Source of the DNA: Caldifarciminota bacterium
Lineage (GTDB): Bacteria > Hydrothermota > Tepidihabitantia > SM23-42
DNA length: 38,286 bases
Direction of reading: 5' to 3'
NCBI GenBank assembly: GCA_020353055.1
Contig: CP070686.1
Location: forward strand, 2,361,424-2,399,709
The translations under genes and the position numbers were made by a program. Below are positions 17,199 to 25,430 of the stretch, piece after piece. The notes below the pieces were generated by a model, which had not been told where the DNA came from, searched no databases, and worked only from the letters and a program-made list of their open reading frames with translations. Every line of letters starts with the position of its first letter. The stretch's first letter is position 1.

Positions 17199-18581
17199 AT
17201 GAAACTGAAAGTAGGAATACCATACGGCAGAGAGACGATCAATATTCAGGTCGAAGAGCAGAATATTGGCGAGATAGTACTGCCCAATGAAGTGAAAATC
17301 GCAGATGAAGTAGATACCCTTCAGCAAGCTCTGGCCCAACCCATAGCGTCCAAAAGGTTTGACGAATTCATCAAGGACGCCAAAGATATCCTGTTTCTAA
17401 TCAATGACGCAACAAGACCGACGCCTACTGCGAAAGTCCTCAAGATTCTGTATCCAATGATACAGGACAAGAACACAAAATTCCTGATAGCCACAGGTAT
17501 GCATCGAGCACCGACCGAAGACGAATACGTGGAAATATTCGGTGAACTCTATGAAACGCTCAAGGATAGAATCTTTGCTCATGACTCCAAAAAAGATGAA
17601 GATATGATTCATCTGGGCACATCGAAAAACGGTACGGAAATGTACGTGAACAAAATGGCAGTCGATGCGCACAAGATTGTAATCATTGGGTCTGTTGAAC
17701 CGCACTATTTTGCCGGCTACACCGGAGGTAGAAAATCATTCCTCCCTGGTATCGCTGCTTACAGCACCATCGAACAAAATCACAAACTTGCATTGAAGGC
17801 AAGTGCGAGGGCACTAAGTCTCGAAGGAAACCCCGTGCACGAGGATATGGAAGATGCAATCCTGACGATCAAGGAAAAAGAAGTTTTTTCTATCATGACA
17901 GTGCTGGACCGTAACGAACGAATTTATGCTGCCACTGCAGGGGACATCACCGAATCGCTGAAAGCCGCCATAGACCGGGCGCACAGCGTCTTTTCGGTCG
18001 AAATAAAGGAGAAAGCAGATATCGTCGTGGCGGTCGCCCCCTACCCTATGGACATTGACTTGTATCAATCGCAAAAGGCGTTGGATAACGGTAAGTTCGC
18101 CCTCAACGACAATGGCATTCTGATACTTGTTTCAAAATGCCGTATGGGTGTAGGAAGCGACACCTTCATCAAGTTGCTGAGCAGTTGCCGTTCGCCTCAG
18201 GAGACATTGGATAAGATAGACAAGGAATTCAAATTAGGATATCACAAAGCAGCCAAGATGGCCGAGATCGCCCGCTGGGCTCAGATGTGGGCGGTGACAA
18301 GCCTCGACGGAGACATGCTGAGAAGCGTTTTCATAAGACCGTTTCATACATTGCAGAAAGCAATTGATACTGCAATCGCCGAGAAGGGTGAAGAGAAAAT
18401 TCTGTTCTTAATGAATGCCAGTCTGACCGTACCCAAACTCAGAAAACGCCTCGTGTATAGACCCAAGAAGTTCATCTATGCTAGCAGATGGGAGAAAGGA
18501 ATGCCTGCTGCAAGGTATAGAGAATCAGAGATTGAAGAAGCGATAGAAGACGCTTACTATCACATATACTCAGAAATGTGA
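17199..18581 (+). CDS. larA: LarA-family nickel-pincer 2-hydroxyacid racemase/epimerase homologue 2
   Basis: A 460-residue LarA homologue that keeps all catalytic positions: D70 and R73 (NDATRPT), H102 (GMHR), H169 (PHYFAGYTGG), K179 (GRKSFLPG), H195 (EQNHK), Q290 and K293 (YQSQK). It has the normal Gly before RK, unlike paralogue 1. It is longer than typical LarA (about 420-430) by a C-terminal extension of some 45 residues after VPKLRK, rich in Arg, Tyr and Glu. It begins 30 bases after mdh without a recognisable ribosome binding site or promoter, so it is probably read from the dehydrogenase transcript. Racemisation of a 2-hydroxy acid is the expected activity; the substrate is unknown. 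Confidence 0.88.
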   Translation: MKLKVGIPYGRETINIQVEEQNIGEIVLPNEVKIADEVDTLQQALAQPIASKRFDEFIKDAKDILFLINDATRPTPTAKVLKILYPMIQDKNTKFLIATGMHRAPTEDEYVEIFGELYETLKDRIFAHDSKKDEDMIHLGTSKNGTEMYVNKMAVDAHKIVIIGSVEPHYFAGYTGGRKSFLPGIAAYSTIEQNHKLALKASARALSLEGNPVHEDMEDAILTIKEKEVFSIMTVLDRNERIYAATAGDITESLKAAIDRAHSVFSVEIKEKADIVVAVAPYPMDIDLYQSQKALDNGKFALNDNGILILVSKCRMGVGSDTFIKLLSSCRSPQETLDKIDKEFKLGYHKAAKMAEIARWAQMWAVTSLDGDMLRSVFIRPFHTLQKAIDTAIAEKGEEKILFLMNASLTVPKLRKRLVYRPKKFIYASRWEKGMPAARYRESEIEEAIEDAYYHIYSEM

Positions 18582-18605
18582 TGAACTGACGTCGCCGCCA
18601 GTTCA
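18582..18605 (+). repeat. Inverted repeat after the second larA-type gene
   Basis: A perfect 7-bp inverted repeat, TGAACTG (18582-18588) and CAGTTCA (18599-18605), with a 10-base loop. Its first bases overlap the end of the stop codon at 18579-18581. It has no T-run directly after it, so it is a weak terminator candidate. It could instead protect the 3' end of the upstream mRNA. Confidence 0.4.
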
Positions 18606-18649
18606 GCACGCCACCCTGCCAATTTTATTGATACAAACAACAGCAAATA

Positions 18650-18677
18650 TTGACTTCCAAAAGGATTTCAATATAAT
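18650..18677 (+). promoter_or_regulatory. Sigma70-type promoter for the lipoyl-carrier gene
   Basis: TTGACT (18650-18655), a 16-base spacer, TATAAT (18672-18677). The -35 again lies in ATATTGACTT (18647-18656). The predicted transcript start near 18684 leaves a leader of about 110 bases before ATG 18797, and the leader holds a hairpin. Confidence 0.8.
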
Positions 18678-18705
18678 AGATTCTGTAATTACAAAAATAT
18701 ATGGT

Positions 18706-18724
18706 GCGCGTGTTTGTCACGCGC
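18706..18724 (+). promoter_or_regulatory. Leader hairpin upstream of the lipoyl-carrier gene
   Basis: A perfect stem GCGCGTG (18706-18712) / CACGCGC (18718-18724) with a five-base loop TTTGT. It sits about 22 bases after the predicted transcript start. There is a T-rich stretch 26 bases further on (TTTTTGTTTTT). Alternative uses are RNA stability, an attenuator, or a protein-binding DNA palindrome. I see no glycine-riboswitch core. Confidence 0.4.
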
Positions 18725-18796
18725 TGCACAACTTTGATGCATTACCGTAACTTTTTGTTTTTAGATTCCTATTGCTGATTAGAAAGGAGGCATCAG

Positions 18797-19231
18797 ATGG
18801 AGATCCAGGGATACAATGTACCTGAGGATTTATATTATCACGATGAGAACACCTGGGTAAGGATGGAAGAAGATGGTTCAGCGAGAGTGGGCATGGATGA
18901 TTTCTACCAGAAACAAGCCGGCGACACGACTTATGTTGATTTGCCTTTTGAGGGTGACTCTGTGAGTCAGGGTGAAACCTGTGGTAAGATCCAATCCTCA
19001 AAATGGGTCGGTAAATTCGTCTCGCCGATTTCTGGCGAAATCGTCGAGGTCAACAGTGAGCTGGAGAATGATTGTCGCTTGATCAATAAGGATCCTTATG
19101 GCGGTGGATGGATCATGCGAGTAAAGCCTTCTAATCTGGACGAAGAATTGAAAAATCTCGCCCACGGAGCGGATGCGTTAGAGAAATTCATCCAGAACCA
19201 TGTTGATAAAGCAAGCAAAGGCGGTAATTAG
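18797..19231 (+). CDS. GcvH-like lipoyl-carrier protein
   Basis: A 144-residue protein with the GcvH fold pattern: TWVRMEEDGSARVGMDDF, VDLPFEGDSVSQGE, then the lipoyl hairpin and SPISGEIVEVNSEL. The lipoyl-lysine is Lys69 in QSSKWVGK. In ordinary GcvH this motif is ESVKAxSD, so the acidic residues on both sides are replaced by Gln65-Ser and Lys73. GcvH shuttles aminomethyl groups in glycine cleavage; no gcvT, gcvP or lipoamide dehydrogenase is in the window. Related lipoate-binding proteins serve sulfur-oxidising Hdr-like complexes. The next gene carries Hdr-type CCG motifs, so a role as a dithiol carrier in 2-hydroxy-acid oxidation is proposed. It has a good ribosome binding site (AAAGGAGG) and its own promoter. 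Confidence 0.8.
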   Translation: MEIQGYNVPEDLYYHDENTWVRMEEDGSARVGMDDFYQKQAGDTTYVDLPFEGDSVSQGETCGKIQSSKWVGKFVSPISGEIVEVNSELENDCRLINKDPYGGGWIMRVKPSNLDEELKNLAHGADALEKFIQNHVDKASKGGN

Positions 19232-19383
19232 CGGCAGATTAATGCATTGTGGTATTTTTTGAAGTCAGTTTACGTTTGTCGTACTTAAAAACCAATAAAG
19301 TTCAAGAATATTCTCCTGAAAAATAAATCGTCTAATTTTCTGGGCGAAGGAAAGAGAGAATTGTTTTAACCTAAGGGGGTTAA

Positions 19384-21882
19384 ATGCCGATAAAGAAGGA
19401 AATAATCAATGAATTGCGTGAAATCGTTGGCGCCGATTATTGCAGAGCGAACAATGCTGAATTGTACGTGTATGCTTTTGACAGCAGTATTCACCGGAAA
19501 AAACCCGATGTAGTAGTTCAGCCAACGAAAACGGAGCAAGTTCAGAAAATCGTACTCCTTGCGAATAAACATAAGATCCCGGTCGTACCGCGTGGTGCCG
19601 GCTCTGGGCTTTGTGGAATGGCAGTGCCGATCGATGGAGGTATCGTCGTCGACCTGCAGAGGATGAACCGCATAGTAGATATGCGGATCGGGGACCTCTA
19701 CTGTGTTGTCGAACCCGGTGTTGTTTACAACGACTTCATCGCCGCCCTCGCGCCGTACAAGTATTTCATACCAGGACCAGCCTCGGGGGAAGTCGCAACA
19801 CTGGGTGGCATGATCGCGCTCAACGCTTCCGGCGGAAAGGCAGTCAAGTACGGTGCGACGCGGGACTATGTTATTGGCATGGAATTCGTCACTCCAACCG
19901 GTGACATCGTGCGAGCCGGTGCAAATACTATGAAGCACTCAAGCGGATATCAGTTCGAGAAACTACTGGTTGGATCAGAAGGAACGCTCGGTATCATAAC
20001 AGAAGCGAACATCCGGATTGTACCTAAACCAGAAAAGAGAGCCGCGTGCGTAGCTTCCTTCGACGATCTGGAAAAAGCCGGCCAAGCGGTCGCGGACATC
20101 ATTGCTAAACCACTCATCCCGTCGCAGCTTGAAATCATGTCGCGAGCCTGCATTCAAGCAGTCAACAAAGCAACCAACATGGGGCTTCCAGAAGTCGCTG
20201 GGATGCTCTTGATCGAGCTGGATGGTGCTCCAGAGGTTGTAAAACGTGATGTTGAAATCGTCGGAGAGATATGCAAAAAAGCGGGTGCGGTGTCGGTTGA
20301 ATCCACTGAAGACGAAAAACGCATTGTCGAACTCTGGAAAGCAAGAAAGCAAATGATACCGTCACTCAGTATTCTCAAAGAACATTACGCCACAACGATG
20401 CTTGCTGATGACATGGCTGTCCCGCCCTCACAAATTCCAAAAGCAGTTGCCGGGATCTGGGATATATCGGAAAAATACGACATAATCATTCCTCCGTACG
20501 GCCACTCAGGGGACGGTAATCTTCACACAAAAGTACTGATGATGCCGGCTAATCCAGAACACTGGAAACAGGCACAGAAAGCAGTGACTGAAATATATGA
20601 ATTGATACATGCCCTCGGCGGAACAACGACGGGTGAACACGGCATCGGCATAACCAAAGCACCAGACTTCTACCGCGAACGAAAAACTATGATCCCGTTG
20701 ATGCAGACCCTGAAAAAGGCATTCGACCCAAACAATATTATGAACCCTCATAAACTCGACCAGTGGACAGACGATTTCGTGCACGAACTGCGTTACCCGA
20801 CAGATCAGAACAGAAAACTCGAAGGGCACCTGGCCAAGTGGGAAGAAGAGATGATGACCTGTACGATGTGCGGGTACTGCAAGAACGTATGCCCAACGTT
20901 TGTGGATCTACTGTGGGATCCGCCGTCGAGTCGCGGAAGAGTCATCATGTCATACGGCATGCTCGAGAAGGAATTAGAGCCTGACGATTCTGTCGTTAGC
21001 GCTATATATCAATGTACACTCTGTCGCGATTGCAACCGCCGCTGTCCCTCAAAGGTCAAAGTTCCTGACATCGTTCGTGCCGCGCGCGCCGACCTCGTTG
21101 AAGCTGGATTTGCATACGACAGCCACAAGGCATTCATCGACAATATCAAAAAAACCGGAAACATCTTCGCCGATACTGAAGTAATGGCTCCGCTGCGCGA
21201 CGGCGAAACACCCGTATTTGTGGGTTGTCAATTTCTTGCTCGCCCGAACCAGACAAAGATGTATTTGAAGCTCTTTGAGAAACTCGGAATGAAACCAAAA
21301 GTGGTGAAGGAAGTATGTTGTGGCTATCCCATGGAAGCACTCGGTTTTGCCAAAGATTTTGAAGAACACCAGATGAAATTCAAAGAATTGTTTCCTTTTG
21401 ATACGGCGATAACCCTCTGCCCCACTTGTACGGTTTATCTGAACGAAGCCTACAAAATAAAAGCAAAACACGCGATGCAGGTAATAGCTGAAAAACTACC
21501 GGATGCGAACTTGAAGAAACTGAGCGGCAAAGTAACGTATCACGATCCTTGTGACCTTTCCCGCGGTGCCAAGGTAACCAAAGAACCCAGAGAAATAATC
21601 AACCAGCTCGGCCTCGAACTCGTTGAGATGAAATTCAAGGACAACACTTCAAGATGCTGTGGCGGTGGCGGCGGAATACTTGTCTCGGACAATCCACTAT
21701 CAACCAGGATCGCATCGAACCGTATAAAAGAAGCGCAGAAGACCAAAGCCGACACCATTGTAACTGCATGTGCAACTTGCGAACAAGTGCTCAAGACTGC
21801 GGCAACCGCAGCAGCAGATAAGGGTGACGGAAAGATCAACGTCATGGGACTACAGCAGATGATATGGAAAGCACTGGCGTAG
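19384..21882 (+). CDS. Fused FAD / iron-sulfur 2-hydroxyacid oxidase (GlcD-GlcF type)
   Basis: An 832-residue fusion. Residues 1-460 form a GlcD-like flavoprotein: the FAD-binding loop PRGAGSGLCG near 69-78, GPASGEVATLGG, VGSEGTLGI, HSGDGNLH near 374, and GEHGIG near 418. Residues 490-560 hold two 4Fe-4S motifs (C493/496/499/503 and C544/547/550/554). The C-terminal part has two complete CCG motifs: C615, C645-C646, C679, C682, and C723, C758-C759, C796, C799. Such enzymes oxidise D-lactate, glycolate or related 2-hydroxy acids; the electron acceptor varies. No membrane segment is visible. It follows the lipoyl gene after 152 bases and ends at a strong terminator. The ribosome binding site AAGGGGG is clear. 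Confidence 0.88.
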   Translation: MPIKKEIINELREIVGADYCRANNAELYVYAFDSSIHRKKPDVVVQPTKTEQVQKIVLLANKHKIPVVPRGAGSGLCGMAVPIDGGIVVDLQRMNRIVDMRIGDLYCVVEPGVVYNDFIAALAPYKYFIPGPASGEVATLGGMIALNASGGKAVKYGATRDYVIGMEFVTPTGDIVRAGANTMKHSSGYQFEKLLVGSEGTLGIITEANIRIVPKPEKRAACVASFDDLEKAGQAVADIIAKPLIPSQLEIMSRACIQAVNKATNMGLPEVAGMLLIELDGAPEVVKRDVEIVGEICKKAGAVSVESTEDEKRIVELWKARKQMIPSLSILKEHYATTMLADDMAVPPSQIPKAVAGIWDISEKYDIIIPPYGHSGDGNLHTKVLMMPANPEHWKQAQKAVTEIYELIHALGGTTTGEHGIGITKAPDFYRERKTMIPLMQTLKKAFDPNNIMNPHKLDQWTDDFVHELRYPTDQNRKLEGHLAKWEEEMMTCTMCGYCKNVCPTFVDLLWDPPSSRGRVIMSYGMLEKELEPDDSVVSAIYQCTLCRDCNRRCPSKVKVPDIVRAARADLVEAGFAYDSHKAFIDNIKKTGNIFADTEVMAPLRDGETPVFVGCQFLARPNQTKMYLKLFEKLGMKPKVVKEVCCGYPMEALGFAKDFEEHQMKFKELFPFDTAITLCPTCTVYLNEAYKIKAKHAMQVIAEKLPDANLKKLSGKVTYHDPCDLSRGAKVTKEPREIINQLGLELVEMKFKDNTSRCCGGGGGILVSDNPLSTRIASNRIKEAQKTKADTIVTACATCEQVLKTAATAAADKGDGKINVMGLQQMIWKALA

Positions 21883-21896
21883 TTTCCTAATAAAAT

Positions 21897-21928
21897 AAAG
21901 AGGGGCAGCATAGCTGCCCCTCTTTTTT
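21897..21928. terminator. Intrinsic terminator closing the 2-hydroxyacid cluster
   Basis: A perfect 11-bp stem AGAGGGGCAGC (21899-21909) / GCTGCCCCTCT (21913-21923) with a three-base loop ATA, followed by five more Ts. An A-run at its other end lets it work in both directions, so it can also end the convergent beta-helix gene, whose stop is at 21952. Confidence 0.93.
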
Positions 21929-21951
21929 GTCAACAATATTCCATTAGGCTG

Positions 21952-23790
21952 CTATTTTGCAAAAACCATCTTTCTCACTGCATTGAATTCTCCAGCATTG
22001 AGGATGCAGATATAAACACCGGGACTAACCCGCATCCCTTCAGCGTCATCACCGCACCAGTGTACCGTGTAGGTTCCTGGCATACGTACACCGCTCACCA
22101 GTGTTACCACCAACCTGCCCGAGACATCAAAAATACTCAGGTCAACATTACTCTCCTCGGGTAATGAGTAACTGATAGATGTGGTCTGCGTGAACGGATT
22201 CGGCCGGCTCTGACCGAATTGGAATTGATCAGGTACATGGACTTCCTTATATTCTTCGATGCCGGTCACAACGACATAATTCTGACAGAATTCTGAAGTA
22301 TTGAAATTCATGTCTGTAGTCGTAGCGGTTATGTGATCTCCGATATTGAGACCAGTGACTGTAATATTCCAATTTCCCGAGGAAACGGGGGTCGTAAGAT
22401 TTATGTAAACCTGGCCCTCGCCGTATCCGGTTGGATCGGGGCTAGCCCTGAAGATCTCGATCGTTGCCTGCGTCGGGTCGGTATCAATATCGAGTGTACC
22501 GGCTATTGCTGTCTGTCCGCCGCTATATACCGCACTCGTTATGATCGGAAAATTGAGGTCTTCATTTGCTCGAAAATCGGGATCGCCTCCATCATTGAGA
22601 GTCACGCCGTCATCATCGAGGTCGATCCCGAGCAGATTGTTGTTGTAGATCGAATTCATGTTGATAGCATTACGGTCGGCGTTTATCGTATTGGAATCGC
22701 TCTCCCAGATCAGCACCCCGTTGCGGCCATTGTATGCGATCGTGTTCATGGCAACAATATTGTCGGTCGCAAAACCGCCCTGATACCACGTACCATATAC
22801 ACCTATGCTCACCCCATCGCGGGTATTTGGTAAGGGAGCAAGGGCAACATCGAGCCCAATTATGTTATTGCTGACGGTATTGGCATAGGTGTAGATCGGC
22901 GGTACTGCTTCAGCGTATCCGATTATGCAAACACCTTCGAAATCATTTCCTGAGATGAGATTATTATCGACAATGTTATCATGGGCACCCTCACCGATAT
23001 ACACACCATCATGATCATTTCCGAGATCAAAACCACCTGCAACATCCGTACCCACGTAATTGAAAAGAACCGTGTTAAAACCAACATCACCCGGAGGGCA
23101 ACTCGCAATGCCGATACCCTCGGCATAGTTGCCGGATGAAAGGTTGCCCTGAACTACATTATTGATGGCAACTCCGAGGGTGCCTGGCGTGCATATTATA
23201 TAAATACCTGCCCACAAACCCTGAAGGCTCCATCCATTTCCCATGTCTACCGTACCGGTTGGGTCAGTACCGACAAAGTTGCTGTAGATAATGTTGTTCT
23301 GCGATACATCAGGTCTCGCCTGAACCCTTATTCCATCCTGCTGGAAATTGTGCACCACCAAACCCTGAACAGTATTATTCGAGGACCATATGTGAATACC
23401 ATGAGCCGCACCGGCATTCACACCGTCGAGTACGATCATCAAATTGGCGGTTGAAGGCGGGTTCGCTCCTGCCCAGGATCCAGGCTGCGAAAGTCCGTCA
23501 AGCAGCACACCTGCCTGGTCCGTGAGCACCGGTAACGGCATTATTGGGGCAATGACAAAAGGTCCCGTGCCGCCGATGTTGAACACAATCGTATCAGGCC
23601 CCGGATTGAAATTTGCGCCGTTCATGCACCATCTCAGACTGCCCGGGTTGTTGTCATCAGGTACTGTTCTATTGACCGTATATGTAGCAGCGTTCCCTGT
23701 ATTCGAAACGGCAAATGAAAGTATCAATAAGAAAAAAAATGCAGGAGAGATATGACTCTTAATATTGAACACCAAACTTGATTTCTTCAT
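21952..23790 (-). CDS. Secreted right-handed beta-helix protein with type IX-style C-terminal tail
   Basis: A 612-residue exported protein. The signal peptide is about residues 1-35 (hydrophobic AFFFLLILSFAVSN, ending near NAA). Next is an N-terminal TVPDDNNPGSLRWC segment found ahead of polymorphic beta-helix outer-membrane repeats. A long Asn/Gly-rich helix region follows (about 100-400) with strings such as NNTVQGLVVHNF and DNIVDNNLISGN. The end (about 530-612) fits a type IX sorting domain: SRPNPFTQTTSISYSLPEE, VDLSIFDVSGRLV, GVYICIL and a final KMVFAK. Proteins of this kind are often surface adhesins or polysaccharide-active. No catalytic residues can be assigned. It has its own promoter at 23818-23845. 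Confidence 0.8.
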   Translation of the reverse strand: MKKSSLVFNIKSHISPAFFFLLILSFAVSNTGNAATYTVNRTVPDDNNPGSLRWCMNGANFNPGPDTIVFNIGGTGPFVIAPIMPLPVLTDQAGVLLDGLSQPGSWAGANPPSTANLMIVLDGVNAGAAHGIHIWSSNNTVQGLVVHNFQQDGIRVQARPDVSQNNIIYSNFVGTDPTGTVDMGNGWSLQGLWAGIYIICTPGTLGVAINNVVQGNLSSGNYAEGIGIASCPPGDVGFNTVLFNYVGTDVAGGFDLGNDHDGVYIGEGAHDNIVDNNLISGNDFEGVCIIGYAEAVPPIYTYANTVSNNIIGLDVALAPLPNTRDGVSIGVYGTWYQGGFATDNIVAMNTIAYNGRNGVLIWESDSNTINADRNAINMNSIYNNNLLGIDLDDDGVTLNDGGDPDFRANEDLNFPIITSAVYSGGQTAIAGTLDIDTDPTQATIEIFRASPDPTGYGEGQVYINLTTPVSSGNWNITVTGLNIGDHITATTTDMNFNTSEFCQNYVVVTGIEEYKEVHVPDQFQFGQSRPNPFTQTTSISYSLPEESNVDLSIFDVSGRLVVTLVSGVRMPGTYTVHWCGDDAEGMRVSPGVYICILNAGEFNAVRKMVFAK

Positions 23791-23817
23791 ACTGCCTCCC
23801 TTATTTTTGTTTACGGA

Positions 23818-23845
23818 AGTATAAAAGAATATCTCAAAATGTCAA
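23818..23845 (-). promoter_or_regulatory. Sigma70-type promoter for the beta-helix gene
   Basis: On the minus strand: TTGACA (23845-23840), a 16-base spacer, TATACT (23823-23818). The predicted transcript start near 23811 leaves a 20-base leader with GGGAGG before ATG 23790. The gap 23846-23897 between this promoter and the malQ stop shows no terminator. Confidence 0.75.
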
Positions 23846-23897
23846 GTTAAAAATGAAGTCGATGCTACGAATACAGCGATATTTCTAACTAAAAGGA

Positions 23898-25430
23898 TCA
23901 AGCACGACCATACGTTGTGTTCATCGCACGTAACCGTTTGGCCAGGGAAGATGTCAGAAACCGCGGTGATAACCGCCAGCGCCAATTGCCTTTGATGCTT
24001 GCCGGACGGTTCATACGGGCACTGCTGTCCAACCCCAATATATCCTGCATTGGTATGATTGCTGTATTCGCCGCGGATGTCATGGCAAGACGAACGAATT
24101 CTGTATGCACTTTCCGAACCGTGACTCTCTTGCCGAGATATGCGAATAGTCTCTTTTTTTCCGATTCAGAAGCCTCATTTTCGAACCAACCCCTTACCGT
24201 ATTATTATCATGCGTGCCGGTGTACACGATGCAGTTCTTCGTATGATTGTGCAGCAAGTATGGATTCGTGGCAGCATTATTCGTAAAAGCAAAAAGCAGC
24301 ACCTTCATCCCCGGTAAATCGAATTGTTGAATAACGTCTCTTACGTCAGGGGTGATTGTTCCAAGATCCTCCGCAATCAGAGGCAGATTCGGGAACCGGC
24401 GACGTAGTGTTTTCAGGAAATGTCGGCCCGGCGCCTTTATCCATTTTCCGTTCTTCGCCGTTTTCGCGCGGGAAGGTACTTGCCAGTAAGCCATAAAACC
24501 CCTGAAATGATCCAACCTAACATAATCGAAAAGACGGAAACTGTGTGCCAAGCGCTGTACCCACCATCGATACCCAGTGCGGCGGATGATTTCCCAATCA
24601 TATACTGGATTGCCCCATAGTTGACCCGTATCACTGAAATAATCAGGCGGTACGCCTGAAACGAAAAGCGACCTTCTGTCTTTATCCAGTTTGAACATAT
24701 CCGGATGTGACCACACCTCGACACTATTGAAATCAACATATATCGGCATATCACCTATGATCTGGATTCTTTTCTCGGTGCAATACTTTTTCAACTGCTG
24801 CCATTGTTCGTAAAAAACGAACTGCAAAAATTTCTCCTGTTCGACGCCTTTCCGGAATTTTTTTTCAAAAACCCCCAAGGTTTTTTGCTCCCTCCGCTTC
24901 AATCGATCAGGCCAATCTCCCCAGGTTTTGCGCGCCAGGTATTTATTCAATGCAAGGAAGAGTACGAAATCAGATAGCCAGTAATCGTTGCTCCTGCAGA
25001 AAAGCAAGTATTTTTTGTTTTTGTCTTTAGTCTCACAGAAACGCTCGTATGCTCTTTCAAAAAGACGATCCTTATAGCGAATAACTTTTGTATAGTCGAC
25101 TCTGGTTTTCGGAAAACATGGCTTGTCTTTCAAGTCGTGGTCCGTTAAATAACCTGCACGTAACATCATATCGGGGCTGATCAAATATTTATTGCCGGCA
25201 AATGCCGACATGCAATTGTAGGGTGAATATTCACGCCTGTAGTTAACCGGCGTCAAAGGTAAGATCTGCCAACAGCGCATCCTTGCCCTGAAAAGGAAAT
25301 CAGCGAATCGGTATGCCCCAGAACCGAAATCGCCGATACCGAAACGCGAGGGCAGACAGGAAATATGTAGCAAAACCCCACTGCTCCTATTACCAAAAAG
25401 ACCTCGCTGACAATTATCTCTTCGATTCAT
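23898..25430 (-). CDS. malQ: 4-alpha-glucanotransferase (amylomaltase)
   Basis: A 510-residue GH77 enzyme of standard length. It starts SSGVLLHISCLPSRFGIGDFG, with the substrate-site block LPLTPVNYRREYSPYNCMSAFAGN. The catalytic residues are recognisable: the nucleophile Asp in VRLDHFRG, the acid/base Glu in IAEDLGT, and the stabilising Asp in GTHDNNTVRGW. It disproportionates maltodextrins by moving glucan segments between chains, in the cytosol. Its ATG overlaps the glgB stop (ATGA), so the two are translated together. It is the last gene of the alkD-like, glgB, malQ operon. The pairing suggests glycogen or alpha-glucan storage metabolism; no glycogen synthase or phosphorylase is in the window. 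Confidence 0.95.
   Translation of the reverse strand: MNRRDNCQRGLFGNRSSGVLLHISCLPSRFGIGDFGSGAYRFADFLFRARMRCWQILPLTPVNYRREYSPYNCMSAFAGNKYLISPDMMLRAGYLTDHDLKDKPCFPKTRVDYTKVIRYKDRLFERAYERFCETKDKNKKYLLFCRSNDYWLSDFVLFLALNKYLARKTWGDWPDRLKRREQKTLGVFEKKFRKGVEQEKFLQFVFYEQWQQLKKYCTEKRIQIIGDMPIYVDFNSVEVWSHPDMFKLDKDRRSLFVSGVPPDYFSDTGQLWGNPVYDWEIIRRTGYRWWVQRLAHSFRLFDYVRLDHFRGFMAYWQVPSRAKTAKNGKWIKAPGRHFLKTLRRRFPNLPLIAEDLGTITPDVRDVIQQFDLPGMKVLLFAFTNNAATNPYLLHNHTKNCIVYTGTHDNNTVRGWFENEASESEKKRLFAYLGKRVTVRKVHTEFVRLAMTSAANTAIIPMQDILGLDSSARMNRPASIKGNWRWRLSPRFLTSSLAKRLRAMNTTYGRA

Noticed and set aside
18684-18796. Glycine riboswitch before the GcvH-like gene
   Set aside because: The leader is too short and I cannot find the conserved aptamer core. 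Only one simple hairpin is visible.
22333-22833. Plus-strand open frame of 166 codons opposite the beta-helix gene
   Set aside because: The beta-helix frame on the other strand has a signal peptide, repeats and a sorting tail, while this one has no such features.
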